64,000 nt of DNA, taken from the NCBI RefSeq assembly GCF_014193845.1, contig NZ_JACHZX010000008.1, forward strand, positions 62,001 through 126,000, written 5' to 3'. Source of the stretch: Sphingomonas sp. BK345. Its GTDB lineage: Bacteria > Pseudomonadota > Alphaproteobacteria > Sphingomonadales > Sphingomonadaceae. Positions 1 to 7,541 of the stretch are shown piece after piece. The translations under genes and the position numbers were made by a program. The first letter of the stretch is position 1. Each line of letters begins with the position of its first letter. The notes beneath the pieces are model-generated. The model did not search any database. It was not told the origin of the DNA and saw only the letters and a program-made list of their open reading frames with translations.

Positions 1-834
1 CCCCGCCTCCACCATCGCCAGCACTGACTCGCGCCAGCGCACGCGACCGGTCACCTGCTCCACCAGCAGCCGCCGGATCGCGCCGGGATCGGCCACCGCG
101 GCGGCGTCGACGTTGGCGAAGACCGGCACCAGCGGCGCGCGCAGCTCGGCCTCGGCCAGCGCCGCCTCCATCGCCTGCGCCGCATCCTCCATCAGCGAAC
201 AGTGGAACGGCGCCGATACCGGCAGCAGCACCGCACGCTTGGCGCCCAGCTCCTTCGCCAGCGCGACCGCACGCTCCACCGCGAGGCGATGACCCGAGAT
301 CACCACCTGCGACGGGTCGTTGTCGTTGGCGACGGTGCAGACCAGCGGCTCGCCGCCCTCAGCGAGGATCGAGTCGACCGCGGCGCCCGCGATCGTCTCG
401 GCCTTGGCGACGTCGGCGCCGAGCAGCGCCGCCATTGCCCCCTCGCCCACCGGCACCGCCGCCTGCATCGCCTGACCGCGCCGCTTGAGCAGCCGCGCCG
501 TCGTGGCGAGGTCGAAGGTCTCGGCCGCGCACAAAGCGGTATATTCGCCGAGCGAATGACCCGCGACATAATCGGCCTTGTCGGCGACCACGACGCCGCC
601 CTCGCGCGTCAGCACACGCAGGGTGGCGACGGCGTTGGCCATGATCGCGGGCTGCGCGTTCTCGGTCAGCGTGAGCTCGTCCGCCGGCCCCTCTGCCATC
701 AGGCGGCGCAGGTTCTGGCCGAGCGCCTCGTCGACCTCGCCGAACACCTCGCGCGCGACCGCCGAGGCGTCGGCCAGCGCGGCGCCCATGCCGACTGCCT
801 GGCTGCCCTGACCGGGGAAGATGAACGCGCGCAT
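1..834 (-). CDS. fabD: Malonyl-CoA:ACP transacylase FabD (3' end cut by window edge)
   Basis: FabD transfers the malonyl group from CoA to acyl carrier protein at the start of fatty acid synthesis in the cytosol. Read on the minus strand, the protein opens MRAFIFPGQGSQAVGMG, the family's N-terminal GQGSQ motif, and carries the nucleophile motif GHSLGEY with its serine near residue 94. About 278 codons are present; the family is usually near 310 residues, so roughly the last 30 are outside the window. The ATG sits just before a purine-rich stretch (GGAGAG on the minus strand). It diverges from rpsF, with about 210 bp between the start codons. Confidence 0.93.
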   Translation of the reverse strand, partial: MRAFIFPGQGSQAVGMGAALADASAVAREVFGEVDEALGQNLRRLMAEGPADELTLTENAQPAIMANAVATLRVLTREGGVVVADKADYVAGHSLGEYTALCAAETFDLATTARLLKRRGQAMQAAVPVGEGAMAALLGADVAKAETIAGAAVDSILAEGGEPLVCTVANDNDPSQVVISGHRLAVERAVALAKELGAKRAVLLPVSAPFHCSLMEDAAQAMEAALAEAELRAPLVPVFANVDAAAVADPGAIRRLLVEQVTGRVRWRESVLAMVEAG

Positions 835-1043
835 CGTGCCTCTCCTTGGAAAGGCTGCGCTGCTAGGGCGGCGCTCCCGGCCGGTCAACCGCGGGCCCTT
901 GCGCGCGGAGGGGTTCTGCGGCATAGCACGCCTACTCGGGGCGGGAAGCTACGGCTTCTTCCGCCCCTTGCTGTTGCACGACAGCCGGAGGGGCGTGGCA
1001 CATGGGGTGTCCGTCAGCGATCGGCCAACATTGAGGTACATGC

Positions 1044-1472
1044 ATGGCTCTGTACGAGCACGTGTTCCTTGCGCGCCAGGATCTGGCACAGGCGCAAGTG
1101 GACGCGCTGGCGGAAGCCGCGACCAAGGTGGTCACCGACCACGGCGGCACGGTCGTCAAGACCGAGACCTGGGGCCTGCGCAGCCTCGCCTATCGCATCG
1201 CGAAGAACCGCAAGGCGCATTACGTGATGCTCGAGATCGACGCGCCGGGCGACACCGTCGCCGAGCTGGAGCGTCAGACCAGCATCAACGAGGACGTGAT
1301 CCGCTACATGACCGTGCGCGTCGACGAGCACGAGCAGGGTCCGACCGTGATGATGCGCAAGCAGGAGCGCGACCGCGAGCGTCGCGGCGAGCGCGGGGAG
1401 CGTGGCGACCGCGGGGATCGTGGTGATCGGGGCGACCGTCCGCGTCGTGACCGCGAAGAGGAGAACGCATAA
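1044..1472 (+). CDS. rpsF: 30S ribosomal protein S6
   Basis: S6 binds 16S rRNA together with S18 in the platform of the small subunit. The first 100 residues (MALYEHVFLARQDL, later TWGLRSLAYRIAKNRKAHY) match the S6 fold. The C-terminal 40 or so residues are a low-complexity tail of repeated RGERGDRGDR units rich in Arg, Asp and Gly, longer than in E. coli S6. A GAGGT Shine-Dalgarno lies 7 bases before the ATG. It is the first gene of rpsF-rpsR-rplI, and its TAA overlaps the rpsR ATG, so S6 and S18 are probably translationally coupled. Confidence 0.97.
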   Translation: MALYEHVFLARQDLAQAQVDALAEAATKVVTDHGGTVVKTETWGLRSLAYRIAKNRKAHYVMLEIDAPGDTVAELERQTSINEDVIRYMTVRVDEHEQGPTVMMRKQERDRERRGERGERGDRGDRGDRGDRPRRDREEENA

Positions 1473-1696
1473 TGGCGCGCCCGTTTTTCCGCCGCCGCAA
1501 GTCGTGCCCGTTCAGCGCCAAGGACGCGCCGCGGATCGACTATAAGGACGTGCGTCTGCTGCAGGGCTTCGTGTCCGAGCGCGGCAAGATCGTCCCGTCG
1601 CGCATCACCTCGGTGAGCGCGAAGAAGCAGCGCGAGCTGGCGCAGGCGATCAAGCGCGCCCGCCACCTGGGCCTGCTGCCCTACGTCGTGAAGTAA
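1472..1696 (+). CDS. rpsR: 30S ribosomal protein S18
   Basis: S18 is the small platform protein that forms a heterodimer with S6 on the 30S subunit. The 74-residue product starts MARPFFRRRKSCPF and contains the family's IDYKDVRLLQGFVSERGKI and SAKKQRELAQAIKRARHL segments. The start codon overlaps the rpsF stop in TAATG. rplI begins 12 bases downstream with its own AAGGAG. Confidence 0.97.
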   Translation: MARPFFRRRKSCPFSAKDAPRIDYKDVRLLQGFVSERGKIVPSRITSVSAKKQRELAQAIKRARHLGLLPYVVK

Positions 1697-1708
1697 GGAG
1701 AAGAGCAG

Positions 1709-2302
1709 ATGGATATCATCCTGCTTGAGCGCGTCGAGAAGCTCGGCGGCATCGGCGACGTGGTGAAGGTGAAGGACGGGTTTGCCCGTAACTACCTGCT
1801 GCCGAACAAGAAGGCGCTCCGCGCCAACGAGGCCAACCGCAAGGTATTCGAGGCCAATCGCGCGCGCATCGAGGCCGACAACGCCTCGCGTCGCTCGGAC
1901 GCGGAGAAGGAGGCCGGCTCGTTCAAGGACGCGCAGGTCACGCTGATCCGCCAGTCGTCGAACACCGGCCAGCTGTACGGCTCGGTCGCGGTGCGCGACC
2001 TGGTCGAGGCGCTCGAGGCCGACGGGCACAAGGTGACCAAGAGCCAGGTCGTGCTCGACCGCCCGATCAAGGCGATCGGCGTGTACGATGTGCGCGTGCA
2101 GCTTCACCCCGAGGTGGCGGTGACCGTGAAGGTCAACGTCGCGCGCTCGCCGGAAGAAGCCGAGATGCAGGCGCAGGGCGTCGACGTCATGGCGCAGGTC
2201 TTCGAGGAAGGCCGCGACCAGGGCGGCTTCACCGAGGATTACGATCCCAACGCCGAGCCGGGCGCGACCGCCGAGGCGCAGGACGAGCCGGCGCAGGGCT
2301 GA
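1709..2302 (+). CDS. rplI: 50S ribosomal protein L9
   Basis: L9 is a large-subunit protein near the L1 stalk that helps keep reading frame. The N-terminal domain shows the signature GGIGDVVKVKDGFARNYLLP, followed by the long connecting helix and a C-terminal rRNA-binding domain. At 197 residues it is longer than E. coli L9 (149), with an acidic, Gln-rich tail as often seen in alphaproteobacteria. AAGGAG precedes the ATG. It closes the operon and a clear terminator hairpin follows 28 bases after the stop. Confidence 0.97.
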   Translation: MDIILLERVEKLGGIGDVVKVKDGFARNYLLPNKKALRANEANRKVFEANRARIEADNASRRSDAEKEAGSFKDAQVTLIRQSSNTGQLYGSVAVRDLVEALEADGHKVTKSQVVLDRPIKAIGVYDVRVQLHPEVAVTVKVNVARSPEEAEMQAQGVDVMAQVFEEGRDQGGFTEDYDPNAEPGATAEAQDEPAQG

Positions 2303-2330
2303 GCCTCGCGCCACCGTTCGCGCTGAGCAG

Positions 2331-2368
2331 AAAGGCCCGCCCGGAGCGATCCGGGCGGGCCTTTCCGT
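2331..2368 (+). terminator. Rho-independent terminator of the rpsF-rpsR-rplI operon
   Basis: AAAGGCCCGCCCGGA (2331-2345) pairs perfectly with TCCGGGCGGGCCTTT (2350-2364) around a GCGA tetraloop. The 15-bp stem with A and T tracts at its base could act in both directions. It is the first strong hairpin after rplI. Confidence 0.9.
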
Positions 2369-2416
2369 TGGGCGCCGTGGGGGGGTGGGGGAAACGACGC
2401 CCGGGGGGCTCTTGGT

Positions 2417-2494
2417 TCAGGGCACCGTCACGACCGCGCCGACGACCGCGGCAAGCGGCACAAGTGCTAGAACTAGCGGCATAATTTTGCTCAT
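2417..2494 (-). CDS. Putative 25-residue hydrophobic membrane peptide
   Basis: The reading frame gives MSKIMPLVLALVPLAAVVGA and ends VVTVP, a single predicted transmembrane helix with a positive residue near the start. A weak AGGT lies 7-8 bases before the ATG. It faces the ribosomal operon and sits behind a strong hairpin at 2531-2557 that would lie in its 5' leader. No family is recognised. Hydrophobic mini-proteins of this size are easily called by chance, so the call rests on composition only. Confidence 0.35.
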   Translation of the reverse strand: MSKIMPLVLALVPLAAVVGAVVTVP

Positions 2495-2530
2495 GGCGCG
2501 ACCTGTTGTAATGGATCGTCGGGGAGAATG

Positions 2531-2557
2531 CCTGCCGCGCGCAAAGGTTGCGGCAGG
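2531..2557 (-). other. 8-bp perfect hairpin upstream of the small hydrophobic ORF
   Basis: CCTGCCGC (2531-2538) pairs with GCGGCAGG (2550-2557) around an 11-base loop. On the minus strand it falls about 37 bases before the ATG of the 25-residue ORF, so it would be in the leader of that transcript. No T tract follows on either strand, so it is not a typical terminator. Confidence 0.35.
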
Positions 2558-2718
2558 CTGAACGAAAAGGCGCTGCGACAAAGCGTTCCCTCGTGCGACC
2601 AACGACGCGGCGGAACGGAACGCGCGCGATCCGGGCGGGTTGATCTTGCAGTGACGTCAACCGCGCATCGGATCGGGTGCGATGGTGGTCTTGGTATGAG
2701 CGTAAGGACATTCGGGTC

Positions 2719-2883
2719 GTGACGGCGGCGGACAGAGACAGGAGAGAGCGCCTCACTGCGCTGGGCAAGGTATTGCGCACGAGCGCAATGGTGCCGACCG
2801 ACACCTATATCACGCACGACATCCCGCTGTTGCTGACGCGACTGTCGCAGGTGCCGGCGAGTGGGACGAAGCGGGAGGATTAG
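2719..2883 (+). CDS. Small conserved-looking hypothetical protein, 54 residues
   Basis: From a GTG start the frame reads VTAADRDRRERLTALGKVLR and later VPTDTYITHDIPLLLTRLSQVP. It is Arg-rich at the N-terminus with a short amphipathic middle and no signal or membrane segment. An in-frame ATG at 2677 would add 14 residues of unlikely Trp-rich sequence, so the GTG is preferred. The gene stands alone between the ribosomal operon and the repeat block before mutL. Function unknown. Confidence 0.5.
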   Translation: MTAADRDRRERLTALGKVLRTSAMVPTDTYITHDIPLLLTRLSQVPASGTKRED

Positions 2884-2904
2884 GCTTCGCGCTATCATCT
2901 GATG

Positions 2905-3008
2905 GCGTCATCCCACGGCGCCACTATACCGCGTCATTTCACAGCGCCTTCTCCCGGCGTCATCACACGGCGCCATGTACCGGCGTCATCCCACGTCTCC
3001 ATCTCCCG
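2905..3008. repeat. Four imperfect 26-bp tandem repeats
   Basis: Units begin at 2905, 2931, 2957 and 2983, each opening GCGTCAT and carrying CAC(G/A)GCGCC or a variant around position 11, with exactly 26-bp spacing. A fifth GCGTCATC at 3009 begins the palindromic element that follows, so the tandem array appears to have grown from its edge. The array is non-coding. Confidence 0.8.
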
Positions 3009-3107
3009 GCGTCATCCTGAGCTTGTCTCAGGATCCACCGGTCTGCGAGCGCCGCCGCGTTTGCTCACGCGGCACCGTGGATCCTGAAACGAGTTCAGGA
3101 AGACGCC
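3009..3107. repeat. Palindromic repeat element, copy 1
   Basis: The left arm GCGTCATCCTGAGC..TCAGGATCCAC is the near reverse complement of the right arm GTGGATCCTGAAACGAGTTC..GACGC, forming a long imperfect stem with a GC-rich loop. Similar elements lie at 18108-18204, 23689-23783 and 32788-32886. This copy sits between the 3' ends of the small ORF ending at 2883 and mutL, a convergent gap where it could terminate both transcripts. Confidence 0.8.
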
Positions 3108-3141
3108 GGTGAGGGGTGACGGCAGCGCGCGCCCCCCCCCA

Positions 3142-4920
3142 TCACCGTCGCGCGAACAGTTTCTCGATGTCGGGGAAATCGAGCTTCACCCAGGTCGGGC
3201 GCCCGTGGTTGCACTGGCCCGAGTGCGGCGTCGCCTCCATCTCGCGCAGCAGCGCGTTCATCTCCGCCAGCGAGAGCGCCCGCCCGGCGCGGACCGAGCC
3301 GTGGCACGCCATCGTCCCCGCCACAGCGTCGAGCCGCTCGCGCAGCGACAGCGCCTCGTCGTAGGCGGCGAGCTCGTCGGCCAGGTCGGTCACCAGCGCG
3401 GTCGGGTCGCCGCTGCCGAGCAGCGCGGGGGTGGCGCGCACCAGCATCGCGCGCGCGCCGAACCGCTCGAGCTCGAGCCCGAACTCCGCCAGTTCGGCCG
3501 CACGCGCCTCGAGCCGGTCGCAGGCGGGCTCATCGAGCTCCACCACCTCGGGGATCAGCAACGCCTGGCTCGCCACGCGCCCGCCGGCGAGCGCGGCGCG
3601 CATCCGCTCCAGCACCAGCCGCTCGTGCGCGGCATGCTGGTCGACCAGCACCAGCCCGTCCTGCGCCTCGGCGACGATGTACGTCTTGTTGACCTGCCCG
3701 CGCGCGGCGCCGAGCGGAAAGTCGTCGCGCTCGGGCGGCGGCGCCCAGCTCGCCTCCGCGCGCGCCTGCGGCGGCGGCGTCAGGAAGGTGGTGCGATGCT
3801 CGCGCAGCAGCGTGCCGCCGGGCGACGGCGCGGCCATCGCCGCGTGATCGAAGCCGAACGCGGGCGCCGCGACCGCAGCGGTCGGCTCGGACCGCCACAA
3901 GGCGCCGATGTCCGCCGGGGCCGAGTGTGCGACCCGGTGGCCCGCGGCGTCGAGCGCGCGGCGCAGCCCCGACACGATCATGCCGCGCACCAGCGCCGGG
4001 TCGCGGAAGCGCACCTCGGTCTTCGCCGGGTGGACGTTGACGTCGACCTCGCTCGCGGGGACGTCGAGGAACAGCGCCACCACGGCGTGACGGTCGCGCG
4101 GCATCATCTCGGCATAGGCACCGCGGATCGCGCCGATCAGCAGCCGGTCGCGCACCGGTCGGCCGTTGACGAAGAGATATTGGTGATCCGCGACGCCGCG
4201 GTGGAAGGTCGGCAGCCCCGCCACCCCGCCGAGCACGTGCCCATCGCGCTCGAGGTCGACCGCCACCGAATTGTCGGCGAGCGCGCGGTCGGTCAGCGCC
4301 GCGACTCGCCCCGGCCGCCCCTCCGCCGCGGGCACCGCCAGCACGCGACGGCCGTCATGCTCGACCGCGAAGGCGATGTCGGGGCGTGCCATCGCGAGCC
4401 GTTTCACCACATCGAGGCAGCTGGCATATTCGGAACGTGGCGAGCGCAGGAACTTGCGCCGCGCGGGCACGCGAGCGAAGAGCCCCTCGACCACCACGCG
4501 CGTGCCGGGCGGCAGCGCGGCGGGCGCGTCGCCCTCGACGGTGCCGTTGTCGACGGTGCGTGCCCAGCCCTCGGCGCCGCGCGGGCGGCTCTCGATCGTC
4601 AGCCGCGCCACCGAGGCGATCGAGGGCAAAGCCTCGCCGCGGAAGCCCAGCGTCCGCACCGCCTCGATCGCGTCGTCGGGCAGCTTGGAGGTGGCGTGGC
4701 GCTCGAGCGCGAGCGCGATCTCGTTGGGGGTCATGCCGCAGCCGTCGTCGGCCACCTCGATGCGCTCGACACCCCCCGCCGCGAGCACCACCGCGACCCG
4801 CGTCGCGCCGGAGTCGATCGCGTTCTCGACCAGCTCCTTCAACGCGCTGGCCGGTCTTTCCACCACTTCGCCCGCGGCGATGCGATTGACCAGATGCGAG
4901 GGGAGCCGGCGTATTGACAC
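3142..4920 (-). CDS. mutL: DNA mismatch repair protein MutL
   Basis: MutL couples MutS mismatch recognition to strand excision. The N-terminal GHKL ATPase motifs are clear: ELVENAIDSGA, VADDGCGM and GFRGEALPSIASV, within the first 110 residues. A Pro/Ala-rich linker (about residues 340-400) leads to a C-terminal dimerisation domain containing KTYIVAE, LVLVDQHAAHERL and, at the end, ACHGSVRAGR and PHSGQCNHGRPT. The GTG at 4920 gives VSIRRLPSHLVNRIAAGEVV, the usual family start; the ATG at 4980 would add 20 atypical residues. Length 592 is normal. The stop lies next to a run of nine C residues. Confidence 0.96.
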   Translation of the reverse strand: MSIRRLPSHLVNRIAAGEVVERPASALKELVENAIDSGATRVAVVLAAGGVERIEVADDGCGMTPNEIALALERHATSKLPDDAIEAVRTLGFRGEALPSIASVARLTIESRPRGAEGWARTVDNGTVEGDAPAALPPGTRVVVEGLFARVPARRKFLRSPRSEYASCLDVVKRLAMARPDIAFAVEHDGRRVLAVPAAEGRPGRVAALTDRALADNSVAVDLERDGHVLGGVAGLPTFHRGVADHQYLFVNGRPVRDRLLIGAIRGAYAEMMPRDRHAVVALFLDVPASEVDVNVHPAKTEVRFRDPALVRGMIVSGLRRALDAAGHRVAHSAPADIGALWRSEPTAAVAAPAFGFDHAAMAAPSPGGTLLREHRTTFLTPPPQARAEASWAPPPERDDFPLGAARGQVNKTYIVAEAQDGLVLVDQHAAHERLVLERMRAALAGGRVASQALLIPEVVELDEPACDRLEARAAELAEFGLELERFGARAMLVRATPALLGSGDPTALVTDLADELAAYDEALSLRERLDAVAGTMACHGSVRAGRALSLAEMNALLREMEATPHSGQCNHGRPTWVKLDFPDIEKLFARR

Positions 4921-5067
4921 AGCGCAGCACCTAGCCCAAGCCGCCGCTTCCCGCGACCCCGCAGATAGAATTGCACGCATGATTCACGGCGGCGGCGCGC
5001 GGATCGGATATAGACGAACATGGCCGGTCAAGTCGCCCGGCGCGCACAGCAACGGACCCCAACCGCA

Positions 5068-6108
5068 ATGGTATTCTCGCGCTTGTTCAAGATGACCTCG
5101 CACGACATGGCGATCGATCTCGGCACCGCGAACACGGTGGTGTACGTGCGCGGGCGCGGCATCGTGTTGAACGAGCCGTCTGTCGTCGCGGTCGAGACGG
5201 TCAACGGCCAGAAGCGGGTCAAGGCCGTCGGCGAGGACGCCAAGCTGATGATGGGCAAGACCCCCGGCTCGATCGAGGCGATCCGCCCGCTGCGCGACGG
5301 CGTCATCGCCGACATCGACGTCGCCGAGCAGATGATCAAATATTTCATCGAGAAGGTGCACGGGCGCCGGCGCTTCATGCGCTGGCCCGAGATTGTGATC
5401 TGCGTGCCCTCGGGCTCGACCAAGGTGGAGCGGCGCGCGATCCGAGACGCCGCGCAGAACGCGGGCGCCAGCGCGGTCTATCTGATCGAGGAGCCGATGG
5501 CGGCGGCGATCGGCGCGGACATGCCCGTCACCGAGCCGGTCGGCTCGATGGTGGTCGACATCGGCGGCGGCACGACCGAGGTGGCGGTGCTGTCGCTGCG
5601 CGGCCTCGCCTACACCACCTCGGTTCGCGTCGGCGGCGACAAGATGGACGACGCGATCGTCAGCTACGTCCGCCGCAACCACAACCTGCTGATCGGCGAG
5701 GCCACCGCCGAGCGGATCAAGCAGGAGCTGGGCTGCGCCAAGCCGCCGATCGACGGCATCGGCAAGACGGTCCACATCAAGGGCCGCGACCTGGTCAACG
5801 GCGTGCCCAAGGAAATCCAGATCAACCAGGCGCAGATCGCCGAGGCGGTGAGCGAGCCGGTCGCCGCGATCGTCGACGGCGTCCGCATCGCGCTCGAGAA
5901 TACCGCGCCTGAGCTCGCCGCCGACATCGTCGACCAGGGCATTGTCCTGACTGGCGGCGGCGCGCTGCTGCAGGGCCTCGATGAGGTGCTGCGCGACGAG
6001 ACCGGGCTGCCCGTGACAGTCGCGGACGACCCGCTGATTTGCGTCGCGATCGGCACGGGCCGTGCGCTCGAGGACCCGATGTTCCGCGCTGTTCTTCAGA
6101 ACGGGTAA
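5068..6108 (+). CDS. mreB: Rod shape-determining protein MreB
   Basis: MreB is the bacterial actin that guides lateral wall synthesis on the inner face of the membrane. Actin-fold motifs are visible: AIDLGTANTVVYVRG (phosphate 1), DIGGGTTEVAVLSL (phosphate 2) and GIVLTGGGALLQGLD (adenosine). The amphipathic N-terminus VFSRLFKM fits membrane binding. I chose the ATG at 5068, giving 346 residues, the usual MreB length; the in-frame start at 5020 adds 16 unlikely residues. It heads mreB-mreC-mreD-mrdA-rodA, in which the genes from mreC onward overlap. Confidence 0.97.
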   Translation: MVFSRLFKMTSHDMAIDLGTANTVVYVRGRGIVLNEPSVVAVETVNGQKRVKAVGEDAKLMMGKTPGSIEAIRPLRDGVIADIDVAEQMIKYFIEKVHGRRRFMRWPEIVICVPSGSTKVERRAIRDAAQNAGASAVYLIEEPMAAAIGADMPVTEPVGSMVVDIGGGTTEVAVLSLRGLAYTTSVRVGGDKMDDAIVSYVRRNHNLLIGEATAERIKQELGCAKPPIDGIGKTVHIKGRDLVNGVPKEIQINQAQIAEAVSEPVAAIVDGVRIALENTAPELAADIVDQGIVLTGGGALLQGLDEVLRDETGLPVTVADDPLICVAIGTGRALEDPMFRAVLQNG

Positions 6109-6132
6109 GCTCGAGGCGAGGAGATGGCGGCA

Positions 6133-7035
6133 ATGGCGCCGTCACGGGATCGGCGTCCGGGCTTCTCGCGGCGCGCGCAATATAGTCTGTTCCTGACCTA
6201 CATCCTCGGTATCGCCGGGGCGGTGGTCGGCGGCGTACTGCTCGCGCTGTCGACCTTCAACCCGGTCGCGTTCAACGCGTTGCGCTCGGCGGTCGCCGAG
6301 CTGACCGCGCCGCCCGCCGCGCTGCTGGCGGGCGCGGGGAGCCAGCTCGCCTCTGTCCCGGACGCGATCGCCAGCCACTTCCAGGTGCGCAGCGAGAACC
6401 GACAGCTGCGTGCGCGGCTGAACCAGGCGCGCGGCGCGCTGCTCGCCGGCCGCCAGGCGCAGATCGAGAATGTGCGGCTGCGACGCCTTCTCGTACTGCG
6501 CGATCGGCTACCGGAGACGATCGCGGCGGCGCGGATCGTGAGCACCAGCGCGTCGAGCACACGCCGCTTCGGGCTGCTCAACGCTGGCAGCTTCCAAGGC
6601 GTGGCGGACGGCCAGCCGGTGACGGGACCGGAGGGGCTGATCGGGCGCGTGCTGTACGTCGGCCCTGATACCGCGCGCGTGCTGCTCATCACCGACCCGG
6701 AGAGCGTCGTACCGGTCCGCCGCACCCGCGACGGCCGCCCCGCGCTGGCGGCCGGTCGCGGCGACGGGCTCGTCGACGTGCGCACGATCGACACCGCGGA
6801 CGGGCGCTTCCGCCCCGGCGACCTGTTCGTCACCTCGGGCACGGGCGGCATCTTCGTCCCCGGCGTGCCGGTCGCGCGGGTGCTGCGCGCCGGTACGGAC
6901 AGCGCGCCGGCGCGGCCGTTCGCGCGCCCCGACTCGCTCGACGTCGCGCTAGTGCACCGCGCCTTCATGCCGCCGCCCCCTTCCCCGCCCGCTCCCGCGC
7001 CCAAGCCGTCGCCCACTCCCACGCCTGACCCGTGA
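6133..7035 (+). CDS. mreC: Rod shape-determining protein MreC
   Basis: MreC is a bitopic periplasmic protein that links MreB to PBP2. After a basic N-terminus there is one membrane helix (YILGIAGAVVGGVLLALS, residues about 20-40), a coiled coil (SENRQLRARLNQARGALL) and the beta-sandwich MreC domain (NAGSFQGVADGQPVTGPEGL, then VTSGTGGIFVPGVPVARV). The tail is Pro-rich. GAGGAG at 6118-6123 is better spaced for the ATG at 6133 than for the in-frame ATG at 6124. Its TGA overlaps the mreD GTG. Confidence 0.93.
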   Translation: MAPSRDRRPGFSRRAQYSLFLTYILGIAGAVVGGVLLALSTFNPVAFNALRSAVAELTAPPAALLAGAGSQLASVPDAIASHFQVRSENRQLRARLNQARGALLAGRQAQIENVRLRRLLVLRDRLPETIAAARIVSTSASSTRRFGLLNAGSFQGVADGQPVTGPEGLIGRVLYVGPDTARVLLITDPESVVPVRRTRDGRPALAAGRGDGLVDVRTIDTADGRFRPGDLFVTSGTGGIFVPGVPVARVLRAGTDSAPARPFARPDSLDVALVHRAFMPPPPSPPAPAPKPSPTPTPDP

Positions 7036-7541
7036 CGCTCCCCGCGCGCCCGCTGTTCAAGGAACCGCTACCGCCCGGCCGCGCGCGCCTGCTCCCCTGG
7101 GCGAGCGTGCTCGCCGGCTCGCTGGCGACGACGCTGCCGTGGAATGCCTCGCTCGGGCTCCTGCCGCCGCTGGGACTGCTGATGATGCTGTCGTGGCGGC
7201 TGCTTGCGCCACTGTCGCTGCGCGTCTGGGCACCGGCGCTGCTCGGGCTGTTCGACGATCTCGTCTCGGGTCAGCCGCTCGGCAGCGCGATGCTGCTGTG
7301 GACGCTGGCCTTTTTCCTGGTCGAGGCGCTTGAGGCGCGCTCGGGCGTGCGCGACTTCGCGCAGAGCTGGGCGATCGCCGCGGTGGCGATCGCGCTCGCG
7401 CTGGCGGGGGGACGGCTATTCGCGAGCCCGCTCTCCGCCTATGTCGACGGCGTGCTCGTGATCCAGATCATCCTCTCCGTCCTGCTCTTCCCCGCCGCCG
7501 CCCGGCTGGTGGCGTGGATCGACCTCAAGCGGGCACGCTGA
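7032..7541 (+). CDS. mreD: Rod shape-determining protein MreD
   Basis: MreD is the polytopic inner membrane partner of MreC. The 169-residue product has four to five hydrophobic segments, including LPPLGLLMMLSWRLLAPLSL, MLLWTLAFFLVEAL, IAAVAIALALAGGRL and GVLVIQIILSVLLFPAAARL. The GTG start overlaps the mreC stop in GTGA, and the stop overlaps the next ATG in TGATG. Sequence conservation in this family is low; position and topology carry the assignment. Confidence 0.88.
   Translation: MTLPARPLFKEPLPPGRARLLPWASVLAGSLATTLPWNASLGLLPPLGLLMMLSWRLLAPLSLRVWAPALLGLFDDLVSGQPLGSAMLLWTLAFFLVEALEARSGVRDFAQSWAIAAVAIALALAGGRLFASPLSAYVDGVLVIQIILSVLLFPAAARLVAWIDLKRAR

Noticed and set aside
2494..2640. GGAAC ... 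CGTT pair upstream of the 25-residue ORF as an EcfG promoter
   Set aside because: The spacer is 20 bases, outside the 16-17 expected for this sigma factor class.
3109..4917. Plus-strand open frame of about 600 codons opposite mutL
   Set aside because: Antisense shadow of mutL with low-complexity composition.
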